NCBI RefSeq assembly: GCF_008727795.1
Contig: NZ_CP044222.1
Location: forward strand, 2,852,001 to 2,916,000
Direction: 5' to 3'
DNA: 64,000 bases
DNA from: Nitrincola iocasae
GTDB lineage: Bacteria; Pseudomonadota; Gammaproteobacteria; Pseudomonadales; Balneatricaceae
Shown: in pieces, positions 17,974 to 26,827 of the stretch
How the letters are laid out: the number at the start of each line of letters is the position of its first letter
How positions within the stretch are numbered: position 1 is the first letter of the stretch
The notes under the pieces: generated by a model
The model's input: the letters and a program-made list of their open reading frames with translations, nothing else
Told to the model about the DNA's origin: nothing
Databases searched by the model: none
Translations under genes and position numbers: made by a program

Positions 17974-19254
17974 ATGCCTGAACGCCCTGCTGTGTTTGCG
18001 CTGGTGGATTGTAATAATTTCTACGCCAGTTGCGAAAAGCTGTTCCGCCCCGACCTGAAACACCAACCGGTGGTGGTGCTGTCGAACAATGACGGTTGTG
18101 TGGTGGCACGCTCACGTGAAGCCAAGGAACTGGGAATCAAGATGGGGGTGCCTGCGTATCAGGTGCAGGAGCTGATCCGACAGCATGGCATTACGGTCTT
18201 CTCCAGCAACTATGCACTCTATGCCGATCTTTCAGCGCGAGTGATGAGTATTCTGGAGTCCCTGGCACCGCGTGTGGAGATTTATTCCATTGATGAAGCC
18301 TTTCTAGACCTGACCGGCGTTGATCACCTGCTATCGCTAGAAGATTTTGGTAAACAGCTGCGTAAAACCGTCTATCAATGCACCGGGATCAGCGTCTGCG
18401 TTGGCATGGCACCCACCAAGACCCTGGCAAAACTGGCCAATCATGCTGCCAAACACTACCCGGCTACGGGTGGCGTGGTGAATTTGACCTACCCTGGTCG
18501 GCAGCGCAAGCTGATGGCATTACTACCCGTTGATGAAGTCTGGGGCATTGGACGGCGATTATCCAGGCGCCTGAAAGCAGAGGGCATCCAAACGGTGCTG
18601 GATCTGGCGAATGCGCCGCCCAAGCAGATTCGTCGCCATTATTCTGTAGTAGTCGAGCGCACCGTGCGTGAGCTGAACGGTGAATCTTGCCTGGATTTAG
18701 ACAGTATCTCGCCGACCAAAAAGCAGATTATCTGCAGCCGCTCATTTGGTGAGCGCATTACCGAGTTCAAACCGATGCGCGAAGCGATTAGCGAGTACAC
18801 GGTTCGCGCAGCAGAAAAGCTGCGTCGAGAGCAACGCCGCGCGAAAGTGCTGACTCTGTTTCTGCGCACCAACCGCTTTAACCCATCCGAGCAGCAATAC
18901 ACCCCTTCGCTTACTACGGAGTTGCACCTGCCCACCGATGACACTCGCGACCTGGTGGCCGCAGCTGTACGGCTGTTAAACAGTGCCTGGCGGGAGGGTT
19001 ACCGTTATATGAAAGCCGGGGTAATGCTGTCAGACTTTTATGAGCCAGGCACCTTTCAGCCCAGCCTGTTTGAGGAGTATCGCAGCCATGCCAATGCCGA
19101 AGCACTGATGTCGGTGCTGGACACCATAAACCACAGCGGCAAAGGACGGGTGTTTTTTGCAGTACAGGGCACGAAAAAAGACTGGAAGATGAAGCGCGAG
19201 AACCTGTCACCTGCCTACACTACCTGCTGGAAAGATTTACCTTGGGTGAAGTAA
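17974..19254 (+). CDS. umuC: UmuC, Y-family translesion DNA polymerase V subunit
   Basis: 426 residues from ATG 17974, 5 bp after the umuD stop (a TTG start overlapping umuD is possible). FALVDCNNFYASCEKLF carries the first catalytic Asp and the steric-gate Tyr; SIDEAFLDLTG provides the Asp-Glu pair. A helix-hairpin-helix region (VWGIGRRLSRRLKAEGI), a little finger domain and the UmuC-specific C-terminus (YKAGVMLSDF-like) follow. It copies damaged DNA with low fidelity when activated by UmuD' and RecA. Confidence 0.96.
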   Translation: MPERPAVFALVDCNNFYASCEKLFRPDLKHQPVVVLSNNDGCVVARSREAKELGIKMGVPAYQVQELIRQHGITVFSSNYALYADLSARVMSILESLAPRVEIYSIDEAFLDLTGVDHLLSLEDFGKQLRKTVYQCTGISVCVGMAPTKTLAKLANHAAKHYPATGGVVNLTYPGRQRKLMALLPVDEVWGIGRRLSRRLKAEGIQTVLDLANAPPKQIRRHYSVVVERTVRELNGESCLDLDSISPTKKQIICSRSFGERITEFKPMREAISEYTVRAAEKLRREQRRAKVLTLFLRTNRFNPSEQQYTPSLTTELHLPTDDTRDLVAAAVRLLNSAWREGYRYMKAGVMLSDFYEPGTFQPSLFEEYRSHANAEALMSVLDTINHSGKGRVFFAVQGTKKDWKMKRENLSPAYTTCWKDLPWVK

Positions 19255-19613
19255 GGTTAGCCAAAGAATCAGTAACGACTCTCTTACATCATCGAGTTTT
19301 TACAAATAGCGTAGCATTTGAACTCCAAAAATTGAGATGATAGAATAAAATTTGCTTCCTGAAAAAATACCACTAGGCTTGGTAGTGTTTCCATATACAC
19401 CGCCTTATATGCTTAGTGAAATCAAAAAATATTGTCTCGAACAAAACCAGTTATAGGTTGATATTTTTGATTTAAGGAATTTAGATAAACATAAGGATGG
19501 GTAGCCAAAACAGCTAAACACCTACCCATTGCCCTAAATTCTACATTCGCGGCAGCAATAATATAAATCATGACAAAAAATAATATTTATTATTTTAAAA
19601 AGGAACTTATTTC
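19255..19613. other. AT-rich intergenic region, no gene seen
   Basis: About 360 bp between umuC and the next gene. It is noticeably more AT-rich than umuDC and contains no convincing reading frame, terminator hairpin or RNA gene. Confidence 0.5.
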
Positions 19614-20273
19614 ATGTCAAAAAGGACAGATATTATTGACGGATCTCTGGCATTTAGCCAAAACACCGGACTAATCTATACGAGAAGATGTGGCTGGATC
19701 GACCTAGGGCATGCTAGACCAAAAGGACCTAGAGATCTTTGGACTAAAATGCTTCATGAACAGACTGAGGAAGGAGCAGAACAGGGATTTTTCAGGGTTA
19801 GTTACAACCAAGAAATGAGATTATCGAAATTCAAAATCACAATTGGAGCTGGCGTACGAAAAAAATACGACATTAAGAAGAACATTAGCCCTAACGAAGC
19901 AAAATCAATTGCACTCGCAATATTCTTAGATGCATCTCATACTTTTGAATCTATGCAGTCCAGATGGCCCTACAGTTGGACAACTGATAGTGGGTATAGC
20001 GCTGAAGATTTAGTATCCAACTTAATCAGTTTTTATAGAGCACTCAACCCCCATATTGATTACTTACAAATTTGCCAGCCAGTTAGTAAAGATATTGCAC
20101 TTCAAATTTGGGACAGATATGGCGCTGTAGGTAATAATAAAAACCATACTCTTTTACCTTTTTTATATCCAATTCCTCCTGATCAAGGAGGTCCAGTGTG
20201 TGGTGTTTTGCCACCTGAGCTGAGCACAATCACACCAGCAAAACTCGGCCCACTCTTTAAAGAGATAAAATAA
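19614..20273 (+). CDS. DUF4056-like hypothetical protein
   Basis: 219 residues, ATG 19614, with an AAAGGAAC ribosome site. The N-terminal segment TGLIYTRRCGWIDLGHARP resembles the conserved block of DUF4056 proteins, but that match is by eye and the family has no known function. No signal peptide or membrane segment. Codon use is AT-rich compared with umuC upstream and YccF downstream, suggesting acquisition by transfer. The next gene begins 2 bp after its stop, so the two probably form an operon. Confidence 0.65.
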   Translation: MSKRTDIIDGSLAFSQNTGLIYTRRCGWIDLGHARPKGPRDLWTKMLHEQTEEGAEQGFFRVSYNQEMRLSKFKITIGAGVRKKYDIKKNISPNEAKSIALAIFLDASHTFESMQSRWPYSWTTDSGYSAEDLVSNLISFYRALNPHIDYLQICQPVSKDIALQIWDRYGAVGNNKNHTLLPFLYPIPPDQGGPVCGVLPPELSTITPAKLGPLFKEIK

Positions 20274-20274
20274 A

Positions 20275-20655
20275 ATGCGCACGCCGATTATAATACTATT
20301 ATTGACAATCACATTTGGAAGTATTTTTTACATAGTCCGTGTTATTTTTTCAGAGTATTACGAATACACTCACAAGGATATTGCCTATTATCTTTTAACC
20401 CCGTCCGAGCTAGCTAACATGACAGAGTTTTGTTTAGACAAACCTGTCTTCATATATAGCGCAGGCGATGGAAACAAACCTTTATATACAACCATGAACT
20501 GTACCATTCCTAAGAATGTAATAGAAAACCATATAACAGATATAGGTTTTCGGTTTAACGACTATGATGAAAATGTAAAGGGTGATACCGAAATAGAAAT
20601 ATTAACTAATGATATCGGCGATATGGTGACTTCAATTACTCTATTTATATATTAA
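20275..20655 (+). CDS. Hypothetical membrane-anchored protein
   Basis: 126 residues, ATG 20275. One N-terminal hydrophobic segment (IIILLLTITFGSIFYIVRVIF) anchors a soluble domain of about 100 residues that probably faces the periplasm. The two cysteines (FCLDKP and MNCTIP) could form a disulfide. AT-rich like its upstream neighbour, with which it is probably co-transcribed. No family recognised. Confidence 0.6.
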   Translation: MRTPIIILLLTITFGSIFYIVRVIFSEYYEYTHKDIAYYLLTPSELANMTEFCLDKPVFIYSAGDGNKPLYTTMNCTIPKNVIENHITDIGFRFNDYDENVKGDTEIEILTNDIGDMVTSITLFIY

Positions 20656-20675
20656 TACTACCTGAATTAGCTATA

Positions 20676-20727
20676 CATCACCCGATCCCTGCACCAGCGA
20701 CTATCTTTGTGCAGGGACCGAGTGATG
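20676..20727. repeat. Long imperfect inverted repeat
   Basis: Two 19-nt arms (20676-20694 and 20709-20727), beginning CATCAC and ending GTGATG, pair at 17 of 19 positions around a 14-nt loop. It sits between a + gene and the convergent yccF. There is no T-run, so it could be a REP-like element or a bidirectional hairpin rather than a classical terminator. Confidence 0.55.
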
Positions 20728-20814
20728 AAACACACCTTCTGCGATCACAACGAAATTGCACCTGCGCAACCTGATATATCGATGCAGCCTGCTAAATAGC
20801 GCATAGCGTGTTAG

Positions 20815-21228
20815 TTACTGCCATTGACGATCAATATCCACAATCGTTTGCCCCACAGGCGCCAGCGCAATCAGTGCCAGCTTCATATGCTGGATTCCAA
20901 ACGGAATACCGATAATGGTGATAAAGCAAAGCAAGGCTGATATGAGGTGGCCAATCGCCAACCAGATACCGGCAAAAATAAACCAGATAATATTGCCCAC
21001 CATCCCCAGACAACCGGTGCCAATATCCTCCCGACCATTGACGTAACGACGGTTAACCGCCTGCTTGCCAAACGGCCAGAAGGTAAACAAACCTATCACA
21101 AAGCAGGAGCGAGCCCAGGGAATACCGACAATGGTAATCAGTGCCAACAGCCCCACCAACCACCAAGCCAGGCCCATCACCAGACCACCCAGAACAAACC
21201 AGATTATGTTACCTAGTAGTCGCAGCAT
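20815..21228 (-). CDS. yccF: YccF domain inner-membrane protein
   Basis: 137 residues, ATG 21226-21228. It holds two copies of the YccF repeat: NIIWFVLGGLVMGLAWWL...IVGIPWARSCFVIG and, after a cytoplasmic loop, GNIIWFIFAGIWLAIGHLI...IIGIPFGIQHMKLA. Four membrane segments are expected. Family function is unknown. Length and layout match the family well. Confidence 0.9.
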   Translation of the reverse strand: MLRLLGNIIWFVLGGLVMGLAWWLVGLLALITIVGIPWARSCFVIGLFTFWPFGKQAVNRRYVNGREDIGTGCLGMVGNIIWFIFAGIWLAIGHLISALLCFITIIGIPFGIQHMKLALIALAPVGQTIVDIDRQWQ

Positions 21229-21266
21229 TCAATACCTATTCCTTATTCAGCTAAACATACAGAAAT

Positions 21267-22328
21267 TTAATCATCACCTAATTCTTTCGCCAATTCCTGC
21301 TCTATCTCTTCAACACTCGGCAAACTCGATTTCAGATTTTCAGGCAGGGCTTGGGTTAACTGATATTCCGTCACACCAATAGGTTTATTAATATCACTCA
21401 GTGCATACTCGGCAATAACTTTGTTTTTGGTTTTACAGAGCAGCAAGCCAATGGTGGGGTTATCGTGCCCGGTTTTAATTTGTCGATCCACTGCCGTCAG
21501 ATAAAAACTCAGCTTTCCAGCATGTTCAGGAGTAAAGTCGGTAGCTTTGAGCTCAATCACCACATAGCAGCGCAATTTAAGATGGTAAAATAGCAAGTCG
21601 AGGTAGAAGTCTTGCTCACCCACAACCAAATGTACCTGTTTACCCACATAAGCGAAGCCTGCACCTAGCTCAAGCAGAAATTCGGTAATGTGTTTGACCA
21701 AGGCTTGCTCCAGTTCTCGCTCCTGTACATCGTCAGTCAAGCTTAGAAAATCGAACACGTATGGGTCTTTCAAACTCTGCTTAGCCAAGTCAGATTGTAT
21801 AGGCGGTAGTGTATGGTGAAAGTTAGAGACAGCATTTCCTTTGCGTTGCCACAGTTGGCTTTCAATCTGGTGTATCAGCACATTGCGGCTCCAACCGTGC
21901 TGCTGGGTAGCATTGACATAAAACAAAGCTTCGCCGGGTACTTTACACTTATTAATAATAGTTTGATTGTGCCCCCACGGAATGAGCACTATTTGCGCAA
22001 CAGCCTGTTGCGTAATTGCAAGATCCTGATTCCAGTAGAGATACCACTGCCTAATCAGTTCCAGATTACGTTTTGAGAAGCCTTTAATCTTGGGAAACTC
22101 AGCCATCAGATCCTGACTGAGCTGGATCAAAAAACCTTCACCCCACTGGCTGAGTTGTTGCTTTTCAACGATTTCACCGCCCAGCTGCCAGTAAAATTCC
22201 AGCAAGGTAGTGTTGACCGCCACGGCGGCTTTGAGTTGACGTTGACGGAACGACGTTTTGATATGACCCAGCCACTGCTTGTAGTCCGTTTGCTGGCTGA
22301 TTGGTTTCTGATTGCTCACAGCATCCAT
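21267..22328 (-). CDS. YhcG-type PD-(D/E)XK nuclease (DUF1016)
   Basis: 353 residues from ATG 22326-22328, which has GGGGAG very close upstream; a TTG lies eight codons earlier. The N-terminal DUF1016 helical domain is clear (NTTLLEFYWQLGGEIVEKQ; FSKRNLELIRQWYLYW). The nuclease core is visible in DFYLDLLFYHLKLRCYVVIELKA (catalytic D and ExK) and GKLSFYLTAVD. Homologues are predicted nucleases found near restriction and other defence genes, with roles also proposed in branched-DNA processing. Here it stands alone. Confidence 0.85.
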   Translation of the reverse strand: MDAVSNQKPISQQTDYKQWLGHIKTSFRQRQLKAAVAVNTTLLEFYWQLGGEIVEKQQLSQWGEGFLIQLSQDLMAEFPKIKGFSKRNLELIRQWYLYWNQDLAITQQAVAQIVLIPWGHNQTIINKCKVPGEALFYVNATQQHGWSRNVLIHQIESQLWQRKGNAVSNFHHTLPPIQSDLAKQSLKDPYVFDFLSLTDDVQERELEQALVKHITEFLLELGAGFAYVGKQVHLVVGEQDFYLDLLFYHLKLRCYVVIELKATDFTPEHAGKLSFYLTAVDRQIKTGHDNPTIGLLLCKTKNKVIAEYALSDINKPIGVTEYQLTQALPENLKSSLPSVEEIEQELAKELGDD

Positions 22329-22436
22329 GCTCCCCAGAATATTTATATCCAATGTTCAGTCTACACGCTATTAATAATGCCTACTAGACTATCCTTTGCT
22401 CTCAAAGGAACGCAGCTTCGCAAAAAATAATGCCGA

Positions 22437-22652
22437 CTACAGTAAATTACCTAGTAATCGAAGCAACTGCTGTCCTTGTTCAGTAATCAGCCAACCCAAA
22501 GCGGCACAGTTTACAATACAGGTGACCCAGGACACATTACGAAACGATTCTTTCCGAGTTTTGTGTCTCAAGCTTTGTTGCGCAAATACAGCTCCGGGCC
22601 AACCGCACAACAATGCGCACAAGTGCAAGGTAATCCTGCTAATACGCCACCA
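22437..22652 (-). pseudogene. DUF1294 membrane protein remnant
   Basis: Reading leftward from about 22650, the frame WWRISRITLHLCALLCGWPG followed by AQQSLRHKTRKESFR matches the second half of DUF1294 proteins. A TGA lies directly before this segment, and the first half (the membrane helix and the YDKxxA block) is not in frame; some plausible pieces are in another frame. The remnant may retain a short open frame from a TTG at about 22628, but a functional protein is unlikely. Confidence 0.5.
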
Positions 22653-22736
22653 TCAACTACTGGCCTATACCAGTCTCATCAAACAGTCAGAACCATGAAA
22701 ATTTTTCGACGGCAACCCAATCAACCCTGAACTGAC

Positions 22737-24425
22737 ATGCCGTACAATATCCCCATGGACCTTACTAGCCTTTCACCTACTTCACTGGACGATCCACTCT
22801 ATTACCTGCGCAATGCCCAGCAGGTCGTTCAGTTGTGTCTGAAGCAGTATGCCGATCTGCTGCTGCCAGACGAAATTCAGCAGCTGGAGCAGCTCTTGTT
22901 ACTGGATGAATCTGCCCAGGCGTTACTGATCCGTATGGTGATGCGTAAAGGGGTGTTGTTCCGCAAGGATAATCTGAATTACCACGAAGTGCCTGATCTG
23001 GAAGCCGCTCTGCAACAACTGCGAATGGCAGAGTTGGTTGATGATCAACCTGAGTTATCACTACAAGCACTGTGCGATCTCTGTCGACGCGAAGAGTGCT
23101 TGCTACTGGCTCGCTACCGTCTGCCTGAACGCAGTCTGACTGCATCCAGGCGCAAATCGGATCTGGTGGCGATGCTCCTTGAACAGAATGCAGATCAGCA
23201 AAAGCTACACAGCTGGTGGCCAGAACCACCCTTTGAACTGGTGGAACTGAGTTGCAATCCCCTGTTTGATCGTCTGCGGCTGATGTTCTTTGGCAACCTC
23301 TATCAGAGCTGGTCTGAATTTGTGCTGACCGAGCTGGGCCTGCAGCAGTTTGAACCGGTGTCATTCACCCCAGAATCCAGGCCGTTTCAGCGTCGTGGCG
23401 AGGTCGATCTGTATCTGCAGCTACAGCAGTTGCGAGAACGGGTTGAGGCCGGTGAAGACATCGAAGCCCTGTGCCAATCCCTACCCGAGCCAATTGACTG
23501 TGACTGGATACACTACCGCTATCAGAAAGTGCTGTTTCAGCTCGGGCATGAAGCTGAGCGGCGTCAGCAGATAGAACTGGCACTGCGGCTTTACCAGCAG
23601 AGCCAACACCGTGAAGCACACTTACGCACCCTGAGAGTGCTGGAAAAACGTGAATTGGCCGAGCAGGTATTTGCCCTGGCGACGCAAGCGCATGAGCAGA
23701 TACGCCAGCCTGAAATCCGGGTCGGGTTACGGCGTATTCAGCAGCGTTGTGCGCGCAAAGCTGGCCTGGATTTCAGTCCACCGGAATCCATCAAGGTGCC
23801 GGTCCATTCGCTGACTCTGCCCAAACCTGAGTATATCAGGGTAGAAAGTGCCGTGATTGAATTCCTGTCGGATGCAGATACCCAGCTGTTTCATGTCGAA
23901 AACCATCTGTTTACCGGCCTGTTTGCGCTGTTGTTCTGGCCAGCCCTGTATGCGCCTTTACGTGGTGCCTTTTTCAACCCGTTTCAGTCCGGCCCCGCGG
24001 ACCTGTTCCGACCCGACTTTAGTGAAGGTCGGACCGAGTTGATTGCGTCAGCCTTTGAGCAGTTAAGCACAGGCGCTTATCGGGACACTATTCTGCAGCG
24101 CCTTGAACAGAAACAGGGTATCAGCTGCTCATTGATCTACTGGCCCAGCCTGCAGCCTGAGCTGGTTGAAACTGCACTTGCACTGATCCCGGCCATGCAC
24201 CTTGAAGCGATTTTTCGCCACCTGCTGCTTGATCTACGCCACCACCGTCGTGGCCTGCCCGATCTGATTGAACTGAATCGAGCAACCGGATGCTATCGCC
24301 TCATTGAAGTGAAAGGCCCAGGCGATCGCCTGCAGGATCATCAGCGTTTGTGGATGCAGGCCATGCTGGAACACGACATTCCGGTGAGTGTATTGCATGT
24401 GCGCTGGGATGAGGAAAACACGTGA
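22737..24425 (+). CDS. FAN1-type VRR-NUC structure-specific nuclease
   Basis: 562 residues, ATG 22737 (ATG 22755 is an alternative). The N-terminal region has a winged-helix-like FAN1 block (ALLIRMVMRKGVLFRKDNLNY) and a SAP-like segment (SRRKSDLVAML). The C-terminal VRR-NUC domain has the catalytic pattern GLPDLIEL and LIEVKGPGDRLQDHQRLW. Bacterial FAN1 homologues cut 5' flaps and help unhook interstrand crosslinks. The stop overlaps the start of the helicase gene by 4 bp, so they are translationally coupled and probably act together. Confidence 0.88.
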   Translation: MPYNIPMDLTSLSPTSLDDPLYYLRNAQQVVQLCLKQYADLLLPDEIQQLEQLLLLDESAQALLIRMVMRKGVLFRKDNLNYHEVPDLEAALQQLRMAELVDDQPELSLQALCDLCRREECLLLARYRLPERSLTASRRKSDLVAMLLEQNADQQKLHSWWPEPPFELVELSCNPLFDRLRLMFFGNLYQSWSEFVLTELGLQQFEPVSFTPESRPFQRRGEVDLYLQLQQLRERVEAGEDIEALCQSLPEPIDCDWIHYRYQKVLFQLGHEAERRQQIELALRLYQQSQHREAHLRTLRVLEKRELAEQVFALATQAHEQIRQPEIRVGLRRIQQRCARKAGLDFSPPESIKVPVHSLTLPKPEYIRVESAVIEFLSDADTQLFHVENHLFTGLFALLFWPALYAPLRGAFFNPFQSGPADLFRPDFSEGRTELIASAFEQLSTGAYRDTILQRLEQKQGISCSLIYWPSLQPELVETALALIPAMHLEAIFRHLLLDLRHHRRGLPDLIELNRATGCYRLIEVKGPGDRLQDHQRLWMQAMLEHDIPVSVLHVRWDEENT

Positions 24426-26731
24426 AAGTGGCCGTGCGCTCCTTGTGCGAATTTGCCGCGCGCGAAGGCAGCCTGGAGCATCGTTATACCCCCTCACCCA
24501 CCGCAGATGAAGGGATACAAGGGCACAAAACCCTGCAGTCCCGAAGACCCAACAGCTACCAACCTGAATACCTGCTGGAAGGCGAATGCCTGGACATTCA
24601 CCTGCGCGGTCGTGCGGATGGCTACTTACCCGGTTACTTGCCAGACCACCTAGCAAATAAGCACACACCCCTGGTGGAAGAAATCAAAACCCACCGCGGC
24701 GATCTCGCCCGTATCGGCCCGGGTCAGCGCCACCTGCATGAAGCACAACTGAAGGTATACGGCGCCCTGCTTTGCCAACGCGATAACCTGCGTCAGGTCC
24801 AGCTTCGCCTGGTCTACTACGATATTACTCAGGATCGGGAAACGCCGTTTGGGCAGCTGTGGCAGCGTCAGGATCTGGATGATTTTCTGACAGAATTGTG
24901 CAGCCGTTATCGTGACTGGCACCAACAGGAGTCTGCGCATCGACAACTACGCGATCAGGCGTTGATGACGCTGACCTTCCCCTTTACGGACTTTCGTCCT
25001 CACCAGCGCCAACTCAGTGAGACGGTGTATAAAGGCATCTGTACCGGGCATACGCTGTTGCTGGAAGCACCTACTGGCATCGGCAAAACCATCGGCGTCA
25101 GCTACCCGGCCTTGATGGCCATGCCCAGGCGGCAGCTCGACAGGCTGTTTATACTCACCGCACGAACCACCGGTCGCCAGCTGATTCTCGACAGCCTGCA
25201 AAGCCTGCAGGCATCCAGGGATACCCCGTTACCCTTGAGAATACTTGAACTGACCGCGCGTGATAAAGCCTGTGAATACCCGGATCGCGCCTGCCAGGGT
25301 GAATCCTGCCCGTTAGCCGATGGCTTCTTCGACAGATTACCCGCAGCTCGACAAGCCGCAGTCAATGCCAACTGGTTAGACCGATCAAGTATCCAGATGC
25401 TCGCAGCAGAGCATCGCATTTGCCCCTACTATCTCGCTCAGGAGCTGGCACGCTGGTCAGATGTGGTGGTCGGTGATGTGAACCACTACTTTGATCAGCA
25501 GGCACTGCTCTATGGACTGACTCGACAAAATGACTGGCGGGTGGTGCCGTTGATCGATGAAGCCCACAACCTGATCGATCGCGCCCGCAGCATGTACTCA
25601 AGTCAGCTGAGTCAGACGCAGTTTCGCCATGTCGCCCGCACTGCACCCAAGGAACTCAGCACCACCTTCCGGGCAGTGCAACGCGCCTGGCGCCAGCTGA
25701 TTAAAAGTCATCTGGATACGGAGGCCAGCTCTGACCTACAGACTGTACAGTTTCATCTGTCTGAGGTGCCGACTGAACTGAACGGCGCCCTGCAACGCCT
25801 GGTCAGAGACCTGAGCGATTACATGACAGACCATCCAGTGCTGCCAGAACTACAGTCATTGCTGCTGGATTCGATCGGTTTTATGAAACTGGCGGAACTC
25901 TTTGCCGATCATTCACTCTGTACGCTGACCGTGAAGCAGGAAAAAGGTAAAGGAAAACGCCCAACTTTCAAAGCCAGCCTGTCGATACAAAACCTGATTC
26001 CGGCTGACTTTCTAACCCAGCGTTTTCGCCAGGCCCAGGCCTCTGTGCTCTTCTCGGCCACGCTCAATCCCGCGCACTACTACCGTGATCTGTTGGGTTT
26101 ACCGGAGAAAACCCGCTGGCAATCCATTCCCAGCCCCTTCTCGGCCAGACAGCTTGAGCTCAGAATAATCCGCATCAGCACCCGATTCAATGACCGGCAG
26201 AGTTCAATTCAACCGATAGTTCAGCGTATCCGGCAGCAGTACCGCCAGACGCCGGGCAACTATATGGTCTACCTCAGCAGCTTTGCTTATCTGGAACAAC
26301 TACGCAGTGCATTTGTGGCACACTGCCCGGACATACCCATCATGACCCAGTCATCCGGTATGGCCGAACAGGCCCGGCTTGAATTTATACAAGCCTTCCG
26401 GACAGAACGCGGCAAAGTCGGCTTTGCGGTACTCGGTGGTGCTTTCTCGGAGGGGATCGACCTGCCTGGCGATGCACTGGTCGGTGTGTTCATCGCCACA
26501 CTGGGCCTGCCGCCCTACGACGACTTTCACGAGCAACTGAGCCAACGCCTGCAGGCACGCTTTGGTCAGGGGTATAACTACACCTACCTTTACCCTGGCA
26601 TCCGCAAAGTAATTCAAGCGGCGGGACGCCTGATACGTACTCCGGAAGACACGGGTGTGGTGGAACTGATCGATGATCGATTTAGCCGTCAGCCAGTACA
26701 GTCGCTATTGCCTGCCTGGTGGTTTGACTGA
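24422..26731 (+). CDS. XPD/DinG-like Fe-S DNA helicase with Cas4-like nuclease domain
   Basis: 769 residues from GTG 24422. The first 180 residues form a Cas4-like PD-(D/E)XK module (RGRADGYLP; VEEIKTHRGD with ExK; HEAQLKVYGALL). The helicase has Walker A LEAPTGIGKT, the DEAH box LIDEAHNLID and motif VI-like QAAGRLIRTPED. Four cysteines between Walker A and DEAH (CEY...CQGESCP...CPYYLA) match the Fe-S cluster of XPD-family 5'-3' helicases. Coupling to the FAN1-like gene suggests a joint crosslink or flap repair machine (inference). Confidence 0.9.
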   Translation: MKVAVRSLCEFAAREGSLEHRYTPSPTADEGIQGHKTLQSRRPNSYQPEYLLEGECLDIHLRGRADGYLPGYLPDHLANKHTPLVEEIKTHRGDLARIGPGQRHLHEAQLKVYGALLCQRDNLRQVQLRLVYYDITQDRETPFGQLWQRQDLDDFLTELCSRYRDWHQQESAHRQLRDQALMTLTFPFTDFRPHQRQLSETVYKGICTGHTLLLEAPTGIGKTIGVSYPALMAMPRRQLDRLFILTARTTGRQLILDSLQSLQASRDTPLPLRILELTARDKACEYPDRACQGESCPLADGFFDRLPAARQAAVNANWLDRSSIQMLAAEHRICPYYLAQELARWSDVVVGDVNHYFDQQALLYGLTRQNDWRVVPLIDEAHNLIDRARSMYSSQLSQTQFRHVARTAPKELSTTFRAVQRAWRQLIKSHLDTEASSDLQTVQFHLSEVPTELNGALQRLVRDLSDYMTDHPVLPELQSLLLDSIGFMKLAELFADHSLCTLTVKQEKGKGKRPTFKASLSIQNLIPADFLTQRFRQAQASVLFSATLNPAHYYRDLLGLPEKTRWQSIPSPFSARQLELRIIRISTRFNDRQSSIQPIVQRIRQQYRQTPGNYMVYLSSFAYLEQLRSAFVAHCPDIPIMTQSSGMAEQARLEFIQAFRTERGKVGFAVLGGAFSEGIDLPGDALVGVFIATLGLPPYDDFHEQLSQRLQARFGQGYNYTYLYPGIRKVIQAAGRLIRTPEDTGVVELIDDRFSRQPVQSLLPAWWFD

Positions 26732-26827
26732 ATGATGGCCCTTGCAAGACACAGTCAAACCACCATAAAACGCAACAACAAAATAATAAAAGAGCAATGC
26801 TTTACACCTAAGCCTTGCCCATTGCCT

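Noticed and set aside
22777..23364. 195-codon frame opposite the FAN1-like gene
   Set aside because: Antisense shadow of a clear coding gene, with no family similarity.
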